Below, one piece after another: positions 34,149 through 43,180 of a DNA stretch of 64,000 nt (position 1 is the stretch's first letter; each line of letters begins with the position of its first letter). This DNA is from UBA1757 sp045627385 (lineage in GTDB: Bacteria; Bacteroidota; Bacteroidia; Bacteroidales; UBA1402): assembly GCA_045627385.1 (NCBI GenBank), contig JAZQNO010000004.1:1-64000 (forward strand), in the 5' to 3' direction. The notes below the pieces were generated by a model. The model was given only the letters and a program-made list of their open reading frames with translations. It did no database searches and was not told the DNA's origin. A program made the translations under genes and the position numbers.

Positions 34149-35498
34149 TTATTGACAGATGGTACAGTTGGCCAGCTGACCGCGCAGGCATTTTTCCACC
34201 AGCATGCGGACGCGGCCTTGAAGGGGCTGCAAACTGATGCGGTCAATCACATCTGATGCAAAGGCCAGTTTGAGCAGCATCCGCGCCTGTTCGGCTCCAA
34301 TGCCGCGCTGACGCATATAGAAAAGCGCCTCTTCGTCAATCTGGCCTGTGGCGCTTCCGTGGCTGCATTTGACATCGTCGGCATAGATTTCCAACTGCGG
34401 AAGCGAATGCATACGGGCACGGTCGCTGTTGCACATATTGGCGTTCGACTGGAAGGCCTGTGTCTGCTGGGCGAGAGGACGCACCAGCACTTTGCCTCCG
34501 AAAACACCCCTCGAACTGCCGTCGAGGATATATTTGAACAACTGGTTGCTGCAGCAGTTGCCTTGGGCGTGGTCCACGACGATGTGGTTGTCGGCCAGCT
34601 GTTCGCCGCCCAACAGGCTCAGTCCGGACAAATCGGCTTTGGCTCTCTTTCCGTCGAAACGGAGATACACATTGTTGCGGCTCAGACCGTTTTCCAACTG
34701 GACGCCGTTCATTAGCAGACTTGAATCGGAAGCCTGCGAAATATAGGTGTTGCTCACCCGCACGGTCTGCGGATGGGTCATTTCCATTTCGTAATATTCG
34801 AGGTGGGCGTTCTCTCCGACGAAAATCTCGACGACCTGATTGGAGAAATACTGCCCGGTGCTGATGGCGTGGTCGCAAACGATGAGGTTGGCCGAGGCGC
34901 CTTCCTCCAGAATCACCAGCAGACGGCGGGTGGCCAGGATGTCGATTTCGCCCTGAAACATCTGAATGAGCTGTAAAGGCTTGTCAATCGTCACGCCCTT
35001 AGGGACATACAGGACAAATCCGTCTTGTGCGAAGGCGGTATTCATGGCAGCCAGACCATCGTCCGTCGCAGCCGAAAGACGTCCGTACCACGAGCCCAGC
35101 TGGGGATGTTCTTTCAACATCTGGTTGAGCGAACCGCAGATGACGCCTTCGGGCAGTTGGACGGGGCGCTTGCTGGGATAGTACATGTCGTTGACCACAA
35201 AGTAGAGCCGGGTCGACAGGGTGGGTACGTCGCAGCGGAACACTTCCGAGGGATGGGCCGGAACCGCCAATCGGTAGAGATTGACCCCATAGTCCACAGC
35301 CAACGCTTCGTCGAGCCGGCAGTAGCGGTAAGCTTCGCTGCGGCTGTCGGGCATGCCCAGACGCCGGAAGGCGGCAAATGCCTCGTCGCGGCAGGCATCC
35401 ATCGCTTCGGACGAATGCAGGCGCAACACCTCCCGGTAGTTGGTGAACAGATTGGCGTAAATCTGCTGGGGTTTCATATTTGATTCAGACTCTTTCAT
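34149..35498 (-). CDS. sufD: Fe-S cluster assembly protein SufD
   Basis: A 449-residue SufB/SufD-family protein with the right-handed beta-helix core. Typical segments are YVPKGVTIDKPLQLI, LIVCDHAISTGQYFSNQVVE, the ADLSGLSLLGGEQLADNH block and the C-terminal ending KCSHGSATGQIDEEALFYMR. It forms the SufBC2D scaffold with SufB and SufC. ATG at 35498 is preferred; a TTG two codons earlier overlaps sufC. A further ATG at 35477 is possible. The gap to sufC is 2 nt. Confidence 0.93.
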   Translation of the reverse strand: MKESESNMKPQQIYANLFTNYREVLRLHSSEAMDACRDEAFAAFRRLGMPDSRSEAYRYCRLDEALAVDYGVNLYRLAVPAHPSEVFRCDVPTLSTRLYFVVNDMYYPSKRPVQLPEGVICGSLNQMLKEHPQLGSWYGRLSAATDDGLAAMNTAFAQDGFVLYVPKGVTIDKPLQLIQMFQGEIDILATRRLLVILEEGASANLIVCDHAISTGQYFSNQVVEIFVGENAHLEYYEMEMTHPQTVRVSNTYISQASDSSLLMNGVQLENGLSRNNVYLRFDGKRAKADLSGLSLLGGEQLADNHIVVDHAQGNCCSNQLFKYILDGSSRGVFGGKVLVRPLAQQTQAFQSNANMCNSDRARMHSLPQLEIYADDVKCSHGSATGQIDEEALFYMRQRGIGAEQARMLLKLAFASDVIDRISLQPLQGRVRMLVEKCLRGQLANCTICQ

Positions 35499-35500
35499 CT

Positions 35501-36262
35501 TCAATAGCCAAGTTCCTGACGGATCCAGTCGTAACCTTTGCTTTCGAGTTCGGTCGCCAAAGAGAAATCGCCCGTCTTCACAATCTTTCCCTTGTAGAGG
35601 ACGTGCACAATCTGTGGACGGATGTAATCGAGCAGACGCTGGTAATGGGTGATGACGATGCAGGCCTTTTGGGGTGTCTGGATTTTGTTGACGCCTTCGG
35701 CCACAATGCGGAGAGCGTCGATGTCGAGACCGCTGTCCGTCTCGTCGAGAATGGACAGCGTGGGATCGAGCATGGCCATCTGGAAGATTTCGTTGCGTTT
35801 CTTTTCGCCTCCGCTGAATCCTTCGTTCACGGAGCGGTTGGCCAGTTTGCTGTCGAGTTCGACCAGCGCTTTTTTCTCGCGCATCATCTTGAGGAATTCC
35901 GCCGCATTGAGCTGGGGAAGCCCCTTGTACTTGCGATGTTCGTTGACGGCTGCACGCATGAAATTGACCATGCTCACGCCGGGGATTTCCACCGGATACT
36001 GGAAACTCAGAAACAAGCCTTCTCGGGAACGTTCTTCGGCCGGCATGGCCAGCAGGTCGCGTCCTTTGAACCAGACCTCGCCCTGAGTGACCTTATAGGC
36101 CGGATGACCGGTCAGCACGGCCGACAGGGTGCTCTTTCCGGAGCCATTCGGGCCCATGATGGCGTGAATCTCGCCCTCATTGACGGTGAGGTTGACACCC
36201 TGCAGGATTTCCTTATCTCCTACAGAGGCATGCAGATTGGTTATTTCAAGCAATTTTCCCAT
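35501..36262 (-). CDS. sufC: Fe-S assembly ATPase SufC
   Basis: A 253-residue ABC-type ATPase. Walker A is IMGPNGSGKSTLS, the Q-loop LSFQYPVEIPG, the ABC signature NEGFSGGEKKRNE and Walker B LSILDETDSGLDIDAL, all SufC-typical. It powers the SufBCD scaffold in the cytosol. The start at 36262 (MGKLLEITNLHASVG) matches the family. It lies 10 nt after sufB and 2 nt before sufD. Confidence 0.95.
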   Translation of the reverse strand: MGKLLEITNLHASVGDKEILQGVNLTVNEGEIHAIMGPNGSGKSTLSAVLTGHPAYKVTQGEVWFKGRDLLAMPAEERSREGLFLSFQYPVEIPGVSMVNFMRAAVNEHRKYKGLPQLNAAEFLKMMREKKALVELDSKLANRSVNEGFSGGEKKRNEIFQMAMLDPTLSILDETDSGLDIDALRIVAEGVNKIQTPQKACIVITHYQRLLDYIRPQIVHVLYKGKIVKTGDFSLATELESKGYDWIRQELGY

Positions 36263-36272
36263 ATCTAAATAC

Positions 36273-37730
36273 TTATCCTACACTGCCTTCCAGCGAAACC
36301 TGCAGCAATTTCTGGGCCTCGACGGCAAATTCCATCGGAAGTTTGTTGAGCACTTCCTTGGCATAGCCGTTTACAATAAGGCCGACCGCTTCTTCGGTCG
36401 AAATGCCGCGCTGGTTGCAGTAGAACAACTGTTCTTCGTTAATTTTCGACGTGGTGGCTTCGTGTTCCACCACTGCCGTTTCGTTGTTGATGTCTATATA
36501 AGGAAAGGTGTGGGCTCCGCAAGCGTCGCCCAGCAGCAGACTGTCGCACTGGGAGTGGTTGCGCACGCCTGAAGCCTCGGCCGCCACGCGCACCAAACCG
36601 CGATAACTGTTCTGGCTGCGACCGGCCGAAATGCCTTTCGAGACAATCGTGCTGCGGCTGTTGCGACCAAGATGAATCATCTTGGTGCCCGTATCTGCCT
36701 GCTGGCAGTTGTTGGTCACAGCCACCGAATAGAACTCGCCCACACTGCCTTCTCCCTTGAGCACGCAGGAAGGATATTTCCAGGTGATGGCGGAACCGGT
36801 TTCGACCTGCGTCCAGGAAATCTTGGAGCCGACGCCGTCACACAGACAGCGCTTGGTGACGAAGTTGTAGATGCCTCCGCGACCGTTCTTGTCGCCCGGA
36901 TACCAGTTCTGCACGGTCGAATATTTCACTTCTGCACGATTGTGCACCACAATCTCCACAATGGCGGCGTGCAGTTGGGCATTGTCGCGGATGGGAGCGG
37001 TGCAGCCTTCCAGATAGCTGACGTAGCTCTCGTCATCGGCAATGATGAGCGTGCGCTCGAACTGGCCGGTATTCATGGCGTTGATGCGGAAATAGGTCGA
37101 CAGTTCCATCGGGCAGCGGACGCCTTTGGGTATGTAGACGAAGGATCCGTCGCTGAACACGGCGCTGTTGAGTGCGGCGAAGAAGTTGTCGCGATAGGGC
37201 ACCACACTGCCCAGGTAGGTTCTGACCAAATCGGGATGATTCCGCACAGCCTCGCTGATGGAACAGAAAATGATGCCTTGCTTAGCCAGATTTTCCTTGT
37301 AGGTGGTCTTGACCGAAACGCTGTCCATAACGGCGTCGACAGCCGTGCCGCCTCCACTCAGCAGCGCTTCGCGCTCTTCAAGAGGAATGCCCAATTTGTC
37401 AAATGTCTTGACCAGATCCGGATCGACTTCGCCCTGCTGCTGCGGATTCTCTTTCCGAGGCGCCGCATAGTAGACGATATCCTGATAATCAATTTCGGGA
37501 ATATCCAGATGTGCCCAATGAGGCATCTTCATGGTCTGCCAATGGCGGAAAGCTTTCAGGCGGAATTCCAGCAGCCACTCAGGCTCTTCCTTCTTGGCCG
37601 AAATCAGTCTGACCACTTCTTCGTTGAGCCCACGGGGAATGCTCTCTGTTTCGATATCTGAAACAAAGCCATACTTGTAGTCACTTCCCGTGACCTCGCC
37701 GATGATATTTTTGTCCGAAGACTCTTTCAT
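36273..37730 (-). CDS. sufB: Fe-S cluster assembly protein SufB
   Basis: A 485-residue SufB scaffold. Recognisable parts are YKYGFVSDIETESIPRG, KMPHWAHLDIPEIDYQDI, YIPKGVRCPMELSTYFRIN, EGCTAPIRDNAQLHAAIVE, NWYPGDKNGRGGIYNFVTK and CDSLLLGDACGAHTFPYI, all in the usual order. With SufC and SufD it assembles nascent Fe-S clusters. Its ATG immediately precedes cvpA's stop codon region (0-nt gap). The length matches the family. Confidence 0.95.
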   Translation of the reverse strand: MKESSDKNIIGEVTGSDYKYGFVSDIETESIPRGLNEEVVRLISAKKEEPEWLLEFRLKAFRHWQTMKMPHWAHLDIPEIDYQDIVYYAAPRKENPQQQGEVDPDLVKTFDKLGIPLEEREALLSGGGTAVDAVMDSVSVKTTYKENLAKQGIIFCSISEAVRNHPDLVRTYLGSVVPYRDNFFAALNSAVFSDGSFVYIPKGVRCPMELSTYFRINAMNTGQFERTLIIADDESYVSYLEGCTAPIRDNAQLHAAIVEIVVHNRAEVKYSTVQNWYPGDKNGRGGIYNFVTKRCLCDGVGSKISWTQVETGSAITWKYPSCVLKGEGSVGEFYSVAVTNNCQQADTGTKMIHLGRNSRSTIVSKGISAGRSQNSYRGLVRVAAEASGVRNHSQCDSLLLGDACGAHTFPYIDINNETAVVEHEATTSKINEEQLFYCNQRGISTEEAVGLIVNGYAKEVLNKLPMEFAVEAQKLLQVSLEGSVG

Positions 37731-38357
37731 TTACACTTCAATTTGTTCCGATTCCATCGGGGCCGGTTCCTGAGGTCTTATCTTCAGGCTGTCCATCCGC
37801 TCGCGCAGATTGTCAGGAAGGTCTCTGATGCTGTCCGGAATGGCGATGTCAGGAATGTCGGGCATCTGCCAGTCTTCAAAGTCGAGCGACGGAAAGATGG
37901 AAGGCGCCATTTTCAGCACCGGTCCATACAGTTGCGATTCTGTTTTATCTTCCTCGCTCAGCCATTTGTGACCCTTGTCCAGAAATTCGTAGGCGTTGAG
38001 GGCCAGGCTCAGGACGAAGGCGCAGATGCAAAGGTGGAGAGCGCCGCCCAAAAGACGGTTTATCCAACCCAGCATCAAGGCTTTCAGCAGTTTGTCGACC
38101 AGTCGGATAAGGCAGCCGACCAATATCATGGCAACAACGACGATGATGAGAAACGCCACCACGCGGATAACGACATCGTCGGCATTGGGCATCCATTCGG
38201 CCAATGAGGGCTGCAGTTTGCCCGAGAAGAAACATCCTGCCCATACGCCCACCGCCAGATTGACCAGCGAGCCGATACTGCGTATCAGGCCCACAGACAG
38301 TCCTCTGATGACAGACAGGACCAGAAATATCAGCAATATCCAATCAACAACTTCCAT
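37731..38357 (-). CDS. CvpA-family inner membrane protein
   Basis: A 208-residue membrane protein. Four hydrophobic segments occupy residues 5-155 with the CvpA pattern (WILLIFLVLSVIRGLSVGL, LGWINRLLGGALHLCICAFV). The C-terminal 60 residues are acidic and Pro-rich. CvpA proteins are linked to colicin V production and to envelope homeostasis, with an unclear mechanism. Its ATG overlaps the infB stop by 1 nt (TGATG), and sufB follows directly. In Bacteroidales cvpA often separates infB from suf, as here. Confidence 0.85.
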   Translation of the reverse strand: MEVVDWILLIFLVLSVIRGLSVGLIRSIGSLVNLAVGVWAGCFFSGKLQPSLAEWMPNADDVVIRVVAFLIIVVVAMILVGCLIRLVDKLLKALMLGWINRLLGGALHLCICAFVLSLALNAYEFLDKGHKWLSEEDKTESQLYGPVLKMAPSIFPSLDFEDWQMPDIPDIAIPDSIRDLPDNLRERMDSLKIRPQEPAPMESEQIEV

Positions 38358-41278
38358 CAGAGTGCCTGTTTAACTTCGTGAGTTTCAAACGATTCGATGA
38401 TATCGCCTACCTGGATGTCGTTGTAGGACGACAGGCTGATGCCGCATTCGAAACCGACGGCCACTTCCTTGGCGTCGTCCTTGAAGCGTTTCAGCGAAGA
38501 AAGTTCTCCGGTATGGATGACAATGCCGTCGCGGATAAGGCGCACCTTGCAACCGCGTTTGATCTTTCCTTCCTTGACCATACAGCCGGCCACCGTTCCC
38601 ACTTTGGAAATGTGGAAGGTTTCGCGCACTTCTGCAGAACCCAGGATTTCTTCCTTCAGCTCGGGCGCCAGCATGCCTTCCATAGCCGACTTGATTTCTT
38701 CGATGGCATCGTAAATGATGGAGTACAGACGGATTTCGACACCTTCGTGTTCGGCCATACGGCGGGCAGGCTGCGAAGGACGCACCTGGAAACCGACGAT
38801 GACGGCATCCGAGGCGGAAGCCAGCGTGACATCCGATTCGGAAATCTGACCGACTGCCTTGTGGATGACATTGACCTGAATCTGTTCGGTGCTGAGTTTG
38901 ATGAGCGAATCCGAAAGGGCTTCGACGGAACCGTCCACATCGCCCTTGACGATGATGTTGAGTTCTTTGAAGTTGCCCACGGCAATACGGCGTCCGATTT
39001 CGGCCAACGTAAGGATTTTGCCGGTACGCAGGCCCTGTTCGCGCTGTAGCTGTTCGCGCTTGTTGGCGACTTCGCGGGCCTCCTGTTCGGTTTCCATCAC
39101 GTTGAAGTTGTCACCTGCCTGAGGTGCGCCGTTCAGACCCAGAATGAGGGCGGGCTGACCGGGACGGCTTTCCTGAATCTTCTGACCGCGCTCGTTGAAC
39201 ATGGCCTTCACGCGACCGTGGTTGGTACCGGCTACCATGACGTCACCGATGCGGAGCGTACCGTTCTGAACCAGTACGGTGGCCACATATCCGCGGCCCT
39301 TGTCCAAAGAGGATTCGATGATGGTACCCATGGCGCGGCGGTTGGGATTGGCCTTCAGGTCGAGCATTTCGGCTTCGAGCAGCACCTTTTCAAGCAGTTC
39401 GTTCACACCTATGCCCTTCTTGGCCGAGATGTCCTGGCTCTGATACTTGCCGCCCCAGTCTTCGACCAGATAGTTCATTTCGGCAAGTTCCTTCTTGATG
39501 CGCTCGGGGTCGGCGGTGGGCTTGTCCACCTTGTTGATGGCAAAGACAATGGGCACACCGGCAATCGAAGCGTGGTTGATGGCTTCGACCGTCTGAGGCA
39601 TCACGTTGTCATCGGCTGCGACAATGATGATGGCGATATCGGTCATCTTGGCACCGCGGGCACGCATGGCGGTAAAGGCCTCGTGACCGGGAGTGTCCAG
39701 GAAGGTGATTTCGCGGCCGTCGTCGAGTTTCACACTGTAGGCACCGATGTGCTGGGTGATGCCACCGGCTTCTCCAGCGATGACGTTGGCTTTTCGGATA
39801 TAGTCCAGCAGAGAGGTTTTGCCGTGGTCGACATGACCCATGACCGTGATGATCGGGGGACGCGAAACCAGGTCCTCTTCCCTGTCGGCCTCTTCGGTGA
39901 TGGCCTGCAACACTTCGGCGGTCACATATTCTGTCACGAAACCGAATTCTTCGGCCACAATGTTGATGGTTTCTGCGTCGAGGCGCTGGTTGATAGACAC
40001 CATCTGACCCATTTCCATACATTTCGATATGACTTGGATGACTGAGACGTCCATCATGTTGGCCAAATCGTTTACAGTAACGAATTCGGTCAGTTTCAGA
40101 ACATTGGACTCGGCTGCTTCGCGCTCTTCCAGCTGATGCTGACGCTGCGAAACGGCTTCACGCTTTTCCTTGCGGTACTTGGTGCCCTTTTTGGGTTTGG
40201 CCGTCATGCGGGCCAGAGTCTCTTTGATCTGCTTCGATACGTCTTCGTCGCTGACTTCGGCTTTGAGAACTGGCTTTCTGGAGTGCTTGCCGGAATTGTT
40301 TCCGCCATCGTTGCCAGAGCGCTGACGGTCGTTTCCGTAGTTGTCGTATTCGCTGGCATCAATCTTAATCTTGCCGTCTCGGATGCGATTGCGCTTCTTC
40401 TTTTCGCCATTGGCGGCCTGAGCGTTGGCATTGTTGTTCTGGGAAGGACCATGGCTGGGCTGAGAAGCGGCACGGTTCTGCTTGGCGGCAGCTTCCTGCT
40501 GGCGACGTTCTTCCTGCTCTTTCTGGCGCTCGGCCTTGGTTTTCTTTTTGGGACGGGTGAACTGGTTGATGGCACCCAAATCGATGGTGTCCAATACCTT
40601 GATGTTCGGAGCAGGACGCTGGCCGCCATAACGGAAGATTTCGGGCTCGGCGGGTTTGGCCGGTTCGGCCGCCTGCGCTGCGATTTCAGCAGCTTCGGAA
40701 GCAGACTGTGGTGCTTCCGGTGCCTTCGTCTCGGGAGCGGGCTGGGCGGCAGGCGCCTCGACGGGCTGCGGGTCTGCGGGGACTTCCTTTTCAACGGGGA
40801 TTTCCTTTTCGACGGCAGCCACCGCTGCAACGGCCTCCTTCACCTCTTGTTTCGGAGCAGGCTTTTCGCTTTTGGGCTTTTTGATGGCATCCAAATCAAT
40901 CTTGTCGATGACTTTGATCTGGGGTGCGGCCGGTTCGTTCTTGATTTCTTCGACGACGGGGCCGGCAGACTGCTCTTCTGCAGGCTTGGCCGGTTCTTCT
41001 ACGGTCTTCTCCACCGGTTTCTCAACAGGTTTCTCGACGGGCTTGGGCTCTTCTGCGGGGGCTTCAGGTTCCACTGCCGGCGCCACCTCCTTGGGTTTCT
41101 TCCACGAGGGTGTCAGCTTGGGATTGCCAAAGGCCTGCCACAACATGTCGCCAGCTTCGTCAGACACCTTTTCGTTGGGGTCGTTGTTGACGGTAATGCC
41201 ATTCTTTTGCAGGAAATCGACCAATGTGCCGAGTCCTGTATTGGTTTCTCTTGTTATTTTACTGAGTCGTATAGCCAT
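38357..41278 (-). CDS. infB: Translation initiation factor IF-2
   Basis: A 973-residue IF-2. Residues 1-50 form an IF2_N domain (IRLSKITRETNTGLGTLVDFLQ). Residues about 60-350 are a Pro/Ala/Glu/Lys-rich low-complexity linker, longer than in E. coli. A second IF2_N-type part (VNDLANMMDVSVIQVISKCMEMG) follows. The G domain has GHVDHGKTSLLD (G1), DTPGHEAF (G3) and NKVDK (G4), and domains II-IV end at QVGDIIESFE. It delivers initiator tRNA to the 30S subunit. It starts 3 nt after nusA. Confidence 0.96.
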   Translation of the reverse strand: MAIRLSKITRETNTGLGTLVDFLQKNGITVNNDPNEKVSDEAGDMLWQAFGNPKLTPSWKKPKEVAPAVEPEAPAEEPKPVEKPVEKPVEKTVEEPAKPAEEQSAGPVVEEIKNEPAAPQIKVIDKIDLDAIKKPKSEKPAPKQEVKEAVAAVAAVEKEIPVEKEVPADPQPVEAPAAQPAPETKAPEAPQSASEAAEIAAQAAEPAKPAEPEIFRYGGQRPAPNIKVLDTIDLGAINQFTRPKKKTKAERQKEQEERRQQEAAAKQNRAASQPSHGPSQNNNANAQAANGEKKKRNRIRDGKIKIDASEYDNYGNDRQRSGNDGGNNSGKHSRKPVLKAEVSDEDVSKQIKETLARMTAKPKKGTKYRKEKREAVSQRQHQLEEREAAESNVLKLTEFVTVNDLANMMDVSVIQVISKCMEMGQMVSINQRLDAETINIVAEEFGFVTEYVTAEVLQAITEEADREEDLVSRPPIITVMGHVDHGKTSLLDYIRKANVIAGEAGGITQHIGAYSVKLDDGREITFLDTPGHEAFTAMRARGAKMTDIAIIIVAADDNVMPQTVEAINHASIAGVPIVFAINKVDKPTADPERIKKELAEMNYLVEDWGGKYQSQDISAKKGIGVNELLEKVLLEAEMLDLKANPNRRAMGTIIESSLDKGRGYVATVLVQNGTLRIGDVMVAGTNHGRVKAMFNERGQKIQESRPGQPALILGLNGAPQAGDNFNVMETEQEAREVANKREQLQREQGLRTGKILTLAEIGRRIAVGNFKELNIIVKGDVDGSVEALSDSLIKLSTEQIQVNVIHKAVGQISESDVTLASASDAVIVGFQVRPSQPARRMAEHEGVEIRLYSIIYDAIEEIKSAMEGMLAPELKEEILGSAEVRETFHISKVGTVAGCMVKEGKIKRGCKVRLIRDGIVIHTGELSSLKRFKDDAKEVAVGFECGISLSSYNDIQVGDIIESFETHEVKQAL

Positions 41279-41281
41279 AAA

Positions 41282-42553
41282 TTATTCTTCTTCAAATTCC
41301 GCTTTCAAAATTGCAAGGACTTCGTCCACCGTAGATTCCTCGAGATCGGCCCGTTCCATAAGGGTTTCACGCGAGAGGGCAAGCACATTTCGAGCGGTAT
41401 CGCAACCGATGGCCTTGAGCTGGTTGATAACCCAGATATCGATTTCATCGCTGAATTCGTTCAGCAGGATATCGTCTTCTTCCGACTCGTTCACCTCGCG
41501 GTAAACGTCGATGGTGTAATCGGTCAGCATGTTGGCCAGACGGATGTTCATACCGCCCTTGCCGATAGCTTTCGACACTTCTTCGGGACGCAGCCACACG
41601 GTAGCCTGCTTCATGTTTTCATCCAGACGGATGGAAGAGATCTTGGCAGGACTGAGCGTGCGCTGAATGAACAGGCTCAGATTGTTTGTATAGTTGACGA
41701 CATCGATGTTCTCATTGTGGAGTTCGCGTACAATGCCGTGGATGCGGGCACCCTTCACACCTACGCAGGCGCCTACAGGATCGATGCGGTCGTCGTAGGA
41801 CTCGACGGCAATCTTGGCACGTTCGCCGGGGATGCGGGCCACGCGGCGGATGGTGATGAGACCGTCGTGGATTTCAGGCACTTCCAGTTCGAACAGACGC
41901 TGCAGGAAAGCGTTTGACGTACGGCTGAGGATGATCTTCGGATTGTTGTTCTTGTTTTCGACGCGTTCGATGACGGCGCGCACGGTTTCACCTTTGCGGA
42001 AACTGTCGCTGGGAATCTGCTCCATCTTGGGCAAAAGCATTTCGTTGCCTTCGTCATCGATCAGCAAAACTTCCTTCTTCCATACCTGATAGACTTCACC
42101 GCTGACCAGTTGGCCGATGCGCTCGCTGAATGCATTGTAGAGGTTTTCTTTCTGAAGCTCCATAATCTTGGAAGCCAGCGTCTGACGCAGGTTCAGGATG
42201 GCACGGCGGCCGAAAGCGGTGACGGGCACCTTCACGGTCACATCTTCGCCCACTTCGTAGTCTTCGTCGATCTTGTGGGCTTCCGTCAGGCTGATTTGGT
42301 TTTCAGCGTCGGTAAGTTGGTCGTCTTCGACAATCTCTCGGTTGTGCCAGATTTCGAAGTCGCCGTTGTCGGGGTTGATGATGACGTCGTAACGCTCGTC
42401 GGTGCCGTACATTTTGGCGATGACACTGCGGAACGAGTCAATGATCACATTAATCATAGTCGATTTGTCAATGCTCTTCGACTCTTTGAACTCGGAAAGG
42501 ATCTCGACCAGATTGATCTGCTCCTCTTCCTGTACTGCTTTTTTTGCTGCCAT
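41282..42553 (-). CDS. nusA: Transcription termination/antitermination factor NusA
   Basis: A 423-residue NusA. The N-terminal RNA polymerase-binding domain is followed by an S1 domain (GEVYQVWKKEVLLID) near residue 140, KH1 (GACVGVKGARIHGIVREL) near 260 and KH2 (IGKGGMNIRLANML) near 335. A short C-terminal helical part lacks the two acidic repeats of E. coli NusA. It modulates pausing, termination and antitermination. It lies 40 nt after rimP and directly before infB, the conserved bacterial order. Confidence 0.95.
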   Translation of the reverse strand: MAAKKAVQEEEQINLVEILSEFKESKSIDKSTMINVIIDSFRSVIAKMYGTDERYDVIINPDNGDFEIWHNREIVEDDQLTDAENQISLTEAHKIDEDYEVGEDVTVKVPVTAFGRRAILNLRQTLASKIMELQKENLYNAFSERIGQLVSGEVYQVWKKEVLLIDDEGNEMLLPKMEQIPSDSFRKGETVRAVIERVENKNNNPKIILSRTSNAFLQRLFELEVPEIHDGLITIRRVARIPGERAKIAVESYDDRIDPVGACVGVKGARIHGIVRELHNENIDVVNYTNNLSLFIQRTLSPAKISSIRLDENMKQATVWLRPEEVSKAIGKGGMNIRLANMLTDYTIDVYREVNESEEDDILLNEFSDEIDIWVINQLKAIGCDTARNVLALSRETLMERADLEESTVDEVLAILKAEFEEE

Positions 42554-42593
42554 TTTGATTGTAAGTTATTATGTTGATTATTTGTTTGATTGC

Positions 42594-43061
42594 TTAGAAA
42601 ACGAGGTGATATCTGACTGAATTCGACTCCTCATAAAGATAGTGTTCGCTGAAGGCCTTTTCGATCGGGCGCTTGGCGCCTTCCTCCTTGACCTTTCGCA
42701 CGACGTTGACCGTGAAACCGTTTTCATCGGCCGATTCCAGCACACCCGTGAAGCGCTTGCCGTTGCGAAGACTCACTTCGACATCCTTGCCGATGTGTTT
42801 CAGATACTGTTTCGTTACCTTGAAGGGGTAGCCGATGCCTGCCGACGACACTTCCAGCGAATAGTCTTCCACTTCGCGGTCGAAACGCGACTCGAAAAAC
42901 TGGCTTAAAGCGGCGCAGTCATCAATGTCCACCGATGTCTTTTCCGATTCCATCTCAATGGAAATCAGGTTGTCATTGCCGATTTTCAAATCGACAAGGA
43001 AGAAGCCGTTGGCTTTCATCCATTCTTCAACTGTCTGTTTTACAGCTTCTTTGTTTATCAT
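42594..43061 (-). CDS. rimP: Ribosome maturation factor RimP
   Basis: A 155-residue RimP. The start at 43061 (MINKEAVKQTVEEW) is chosen because it follows the promoter and hairpin. The family pattern ISIEMESEKTSVDIDDCAALSQF and LEVSSAGIGYPFKVTKQYLKHIGK is clear, followed by the C-terminal SH3-like part (VEVSLRNGKRFTGVLE). RimP helps 30S subunit assembly. It is the first gene of the 37-gene minus-strand run. Confidence 0.93.
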   Translation of the reverse strand: MINKEAVKQTVEEWMKANGFFLVDLKIGNDNLISIEMESEKTSVDIDDCAALSQFFESRFDREVEDYSLEVSSAGIGYPFKVTKQYLKHIGKDVEVSLRNGKRFTGVLESADENGFTVNVVRKVKEEGAKRPIEKAFSEHYLYEESNSVRYHLVF

Positions 43062-43082
43062 AACACTTCGTTTGACGTAACG

Positions 43083-43109
43083 AAAAAGGGAGGACTGAAT
43101 GTCCTCCCC
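43083..43109 (-). terminator. Hairpin plus T-tract in the rimP leader
   Basis: On the minus strand GGGAGGAC and GTCCTCCC form a perfect 8-bp stem (43108-43101 and 43095-43088) around a 5-nt loop, followed by TTTTT (43087-43083). It looks like an intrinsic terminator. It lies between the rimP promoter at 43125-43155 and rimP. It could terminate transcripts arriving from the GH28 gene, or act as an attenuator or stabilising 5' hairpin for the rimP-nusA-infB operon. Confidence 0.7.
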
Positions 43110-43124
43110 TCCGCATATCGACTG

Positions 43125-43155
43125 CAAAAATACACACAATATATTGATTTGCAAA
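43125..43155 (-). promoter_or_regulatory. Strong-looking Bacteroidetes promoter of the rimP-nusA-infB run
   Basis: On the minus strand TTTG (43155-43152) and TATTTTTG (43132-43125) are separated by 19 bp. This matches the -33 TTTG / -7 TAnnTTTG consensus with ideal spacing. The expected transcription start, around 43118-43120, lies about 10 nt before the hairpin. It is the best-matching promoter in the window and the only one I can see in front of the 37-gene run. Confidence 0.75.
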
Positions 43156-43180
43156 CTATTTGCGAAAAAATCCTTGAAAA

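Noticed and set aside
40136..41917. Plus-strand open frame opposite infB and nusA, rich in Gly, Phe and Leu
   Set aside because: It is the complement of the low-complexity IF-2 linker; composition is biased and no promoter or start signal supports it.
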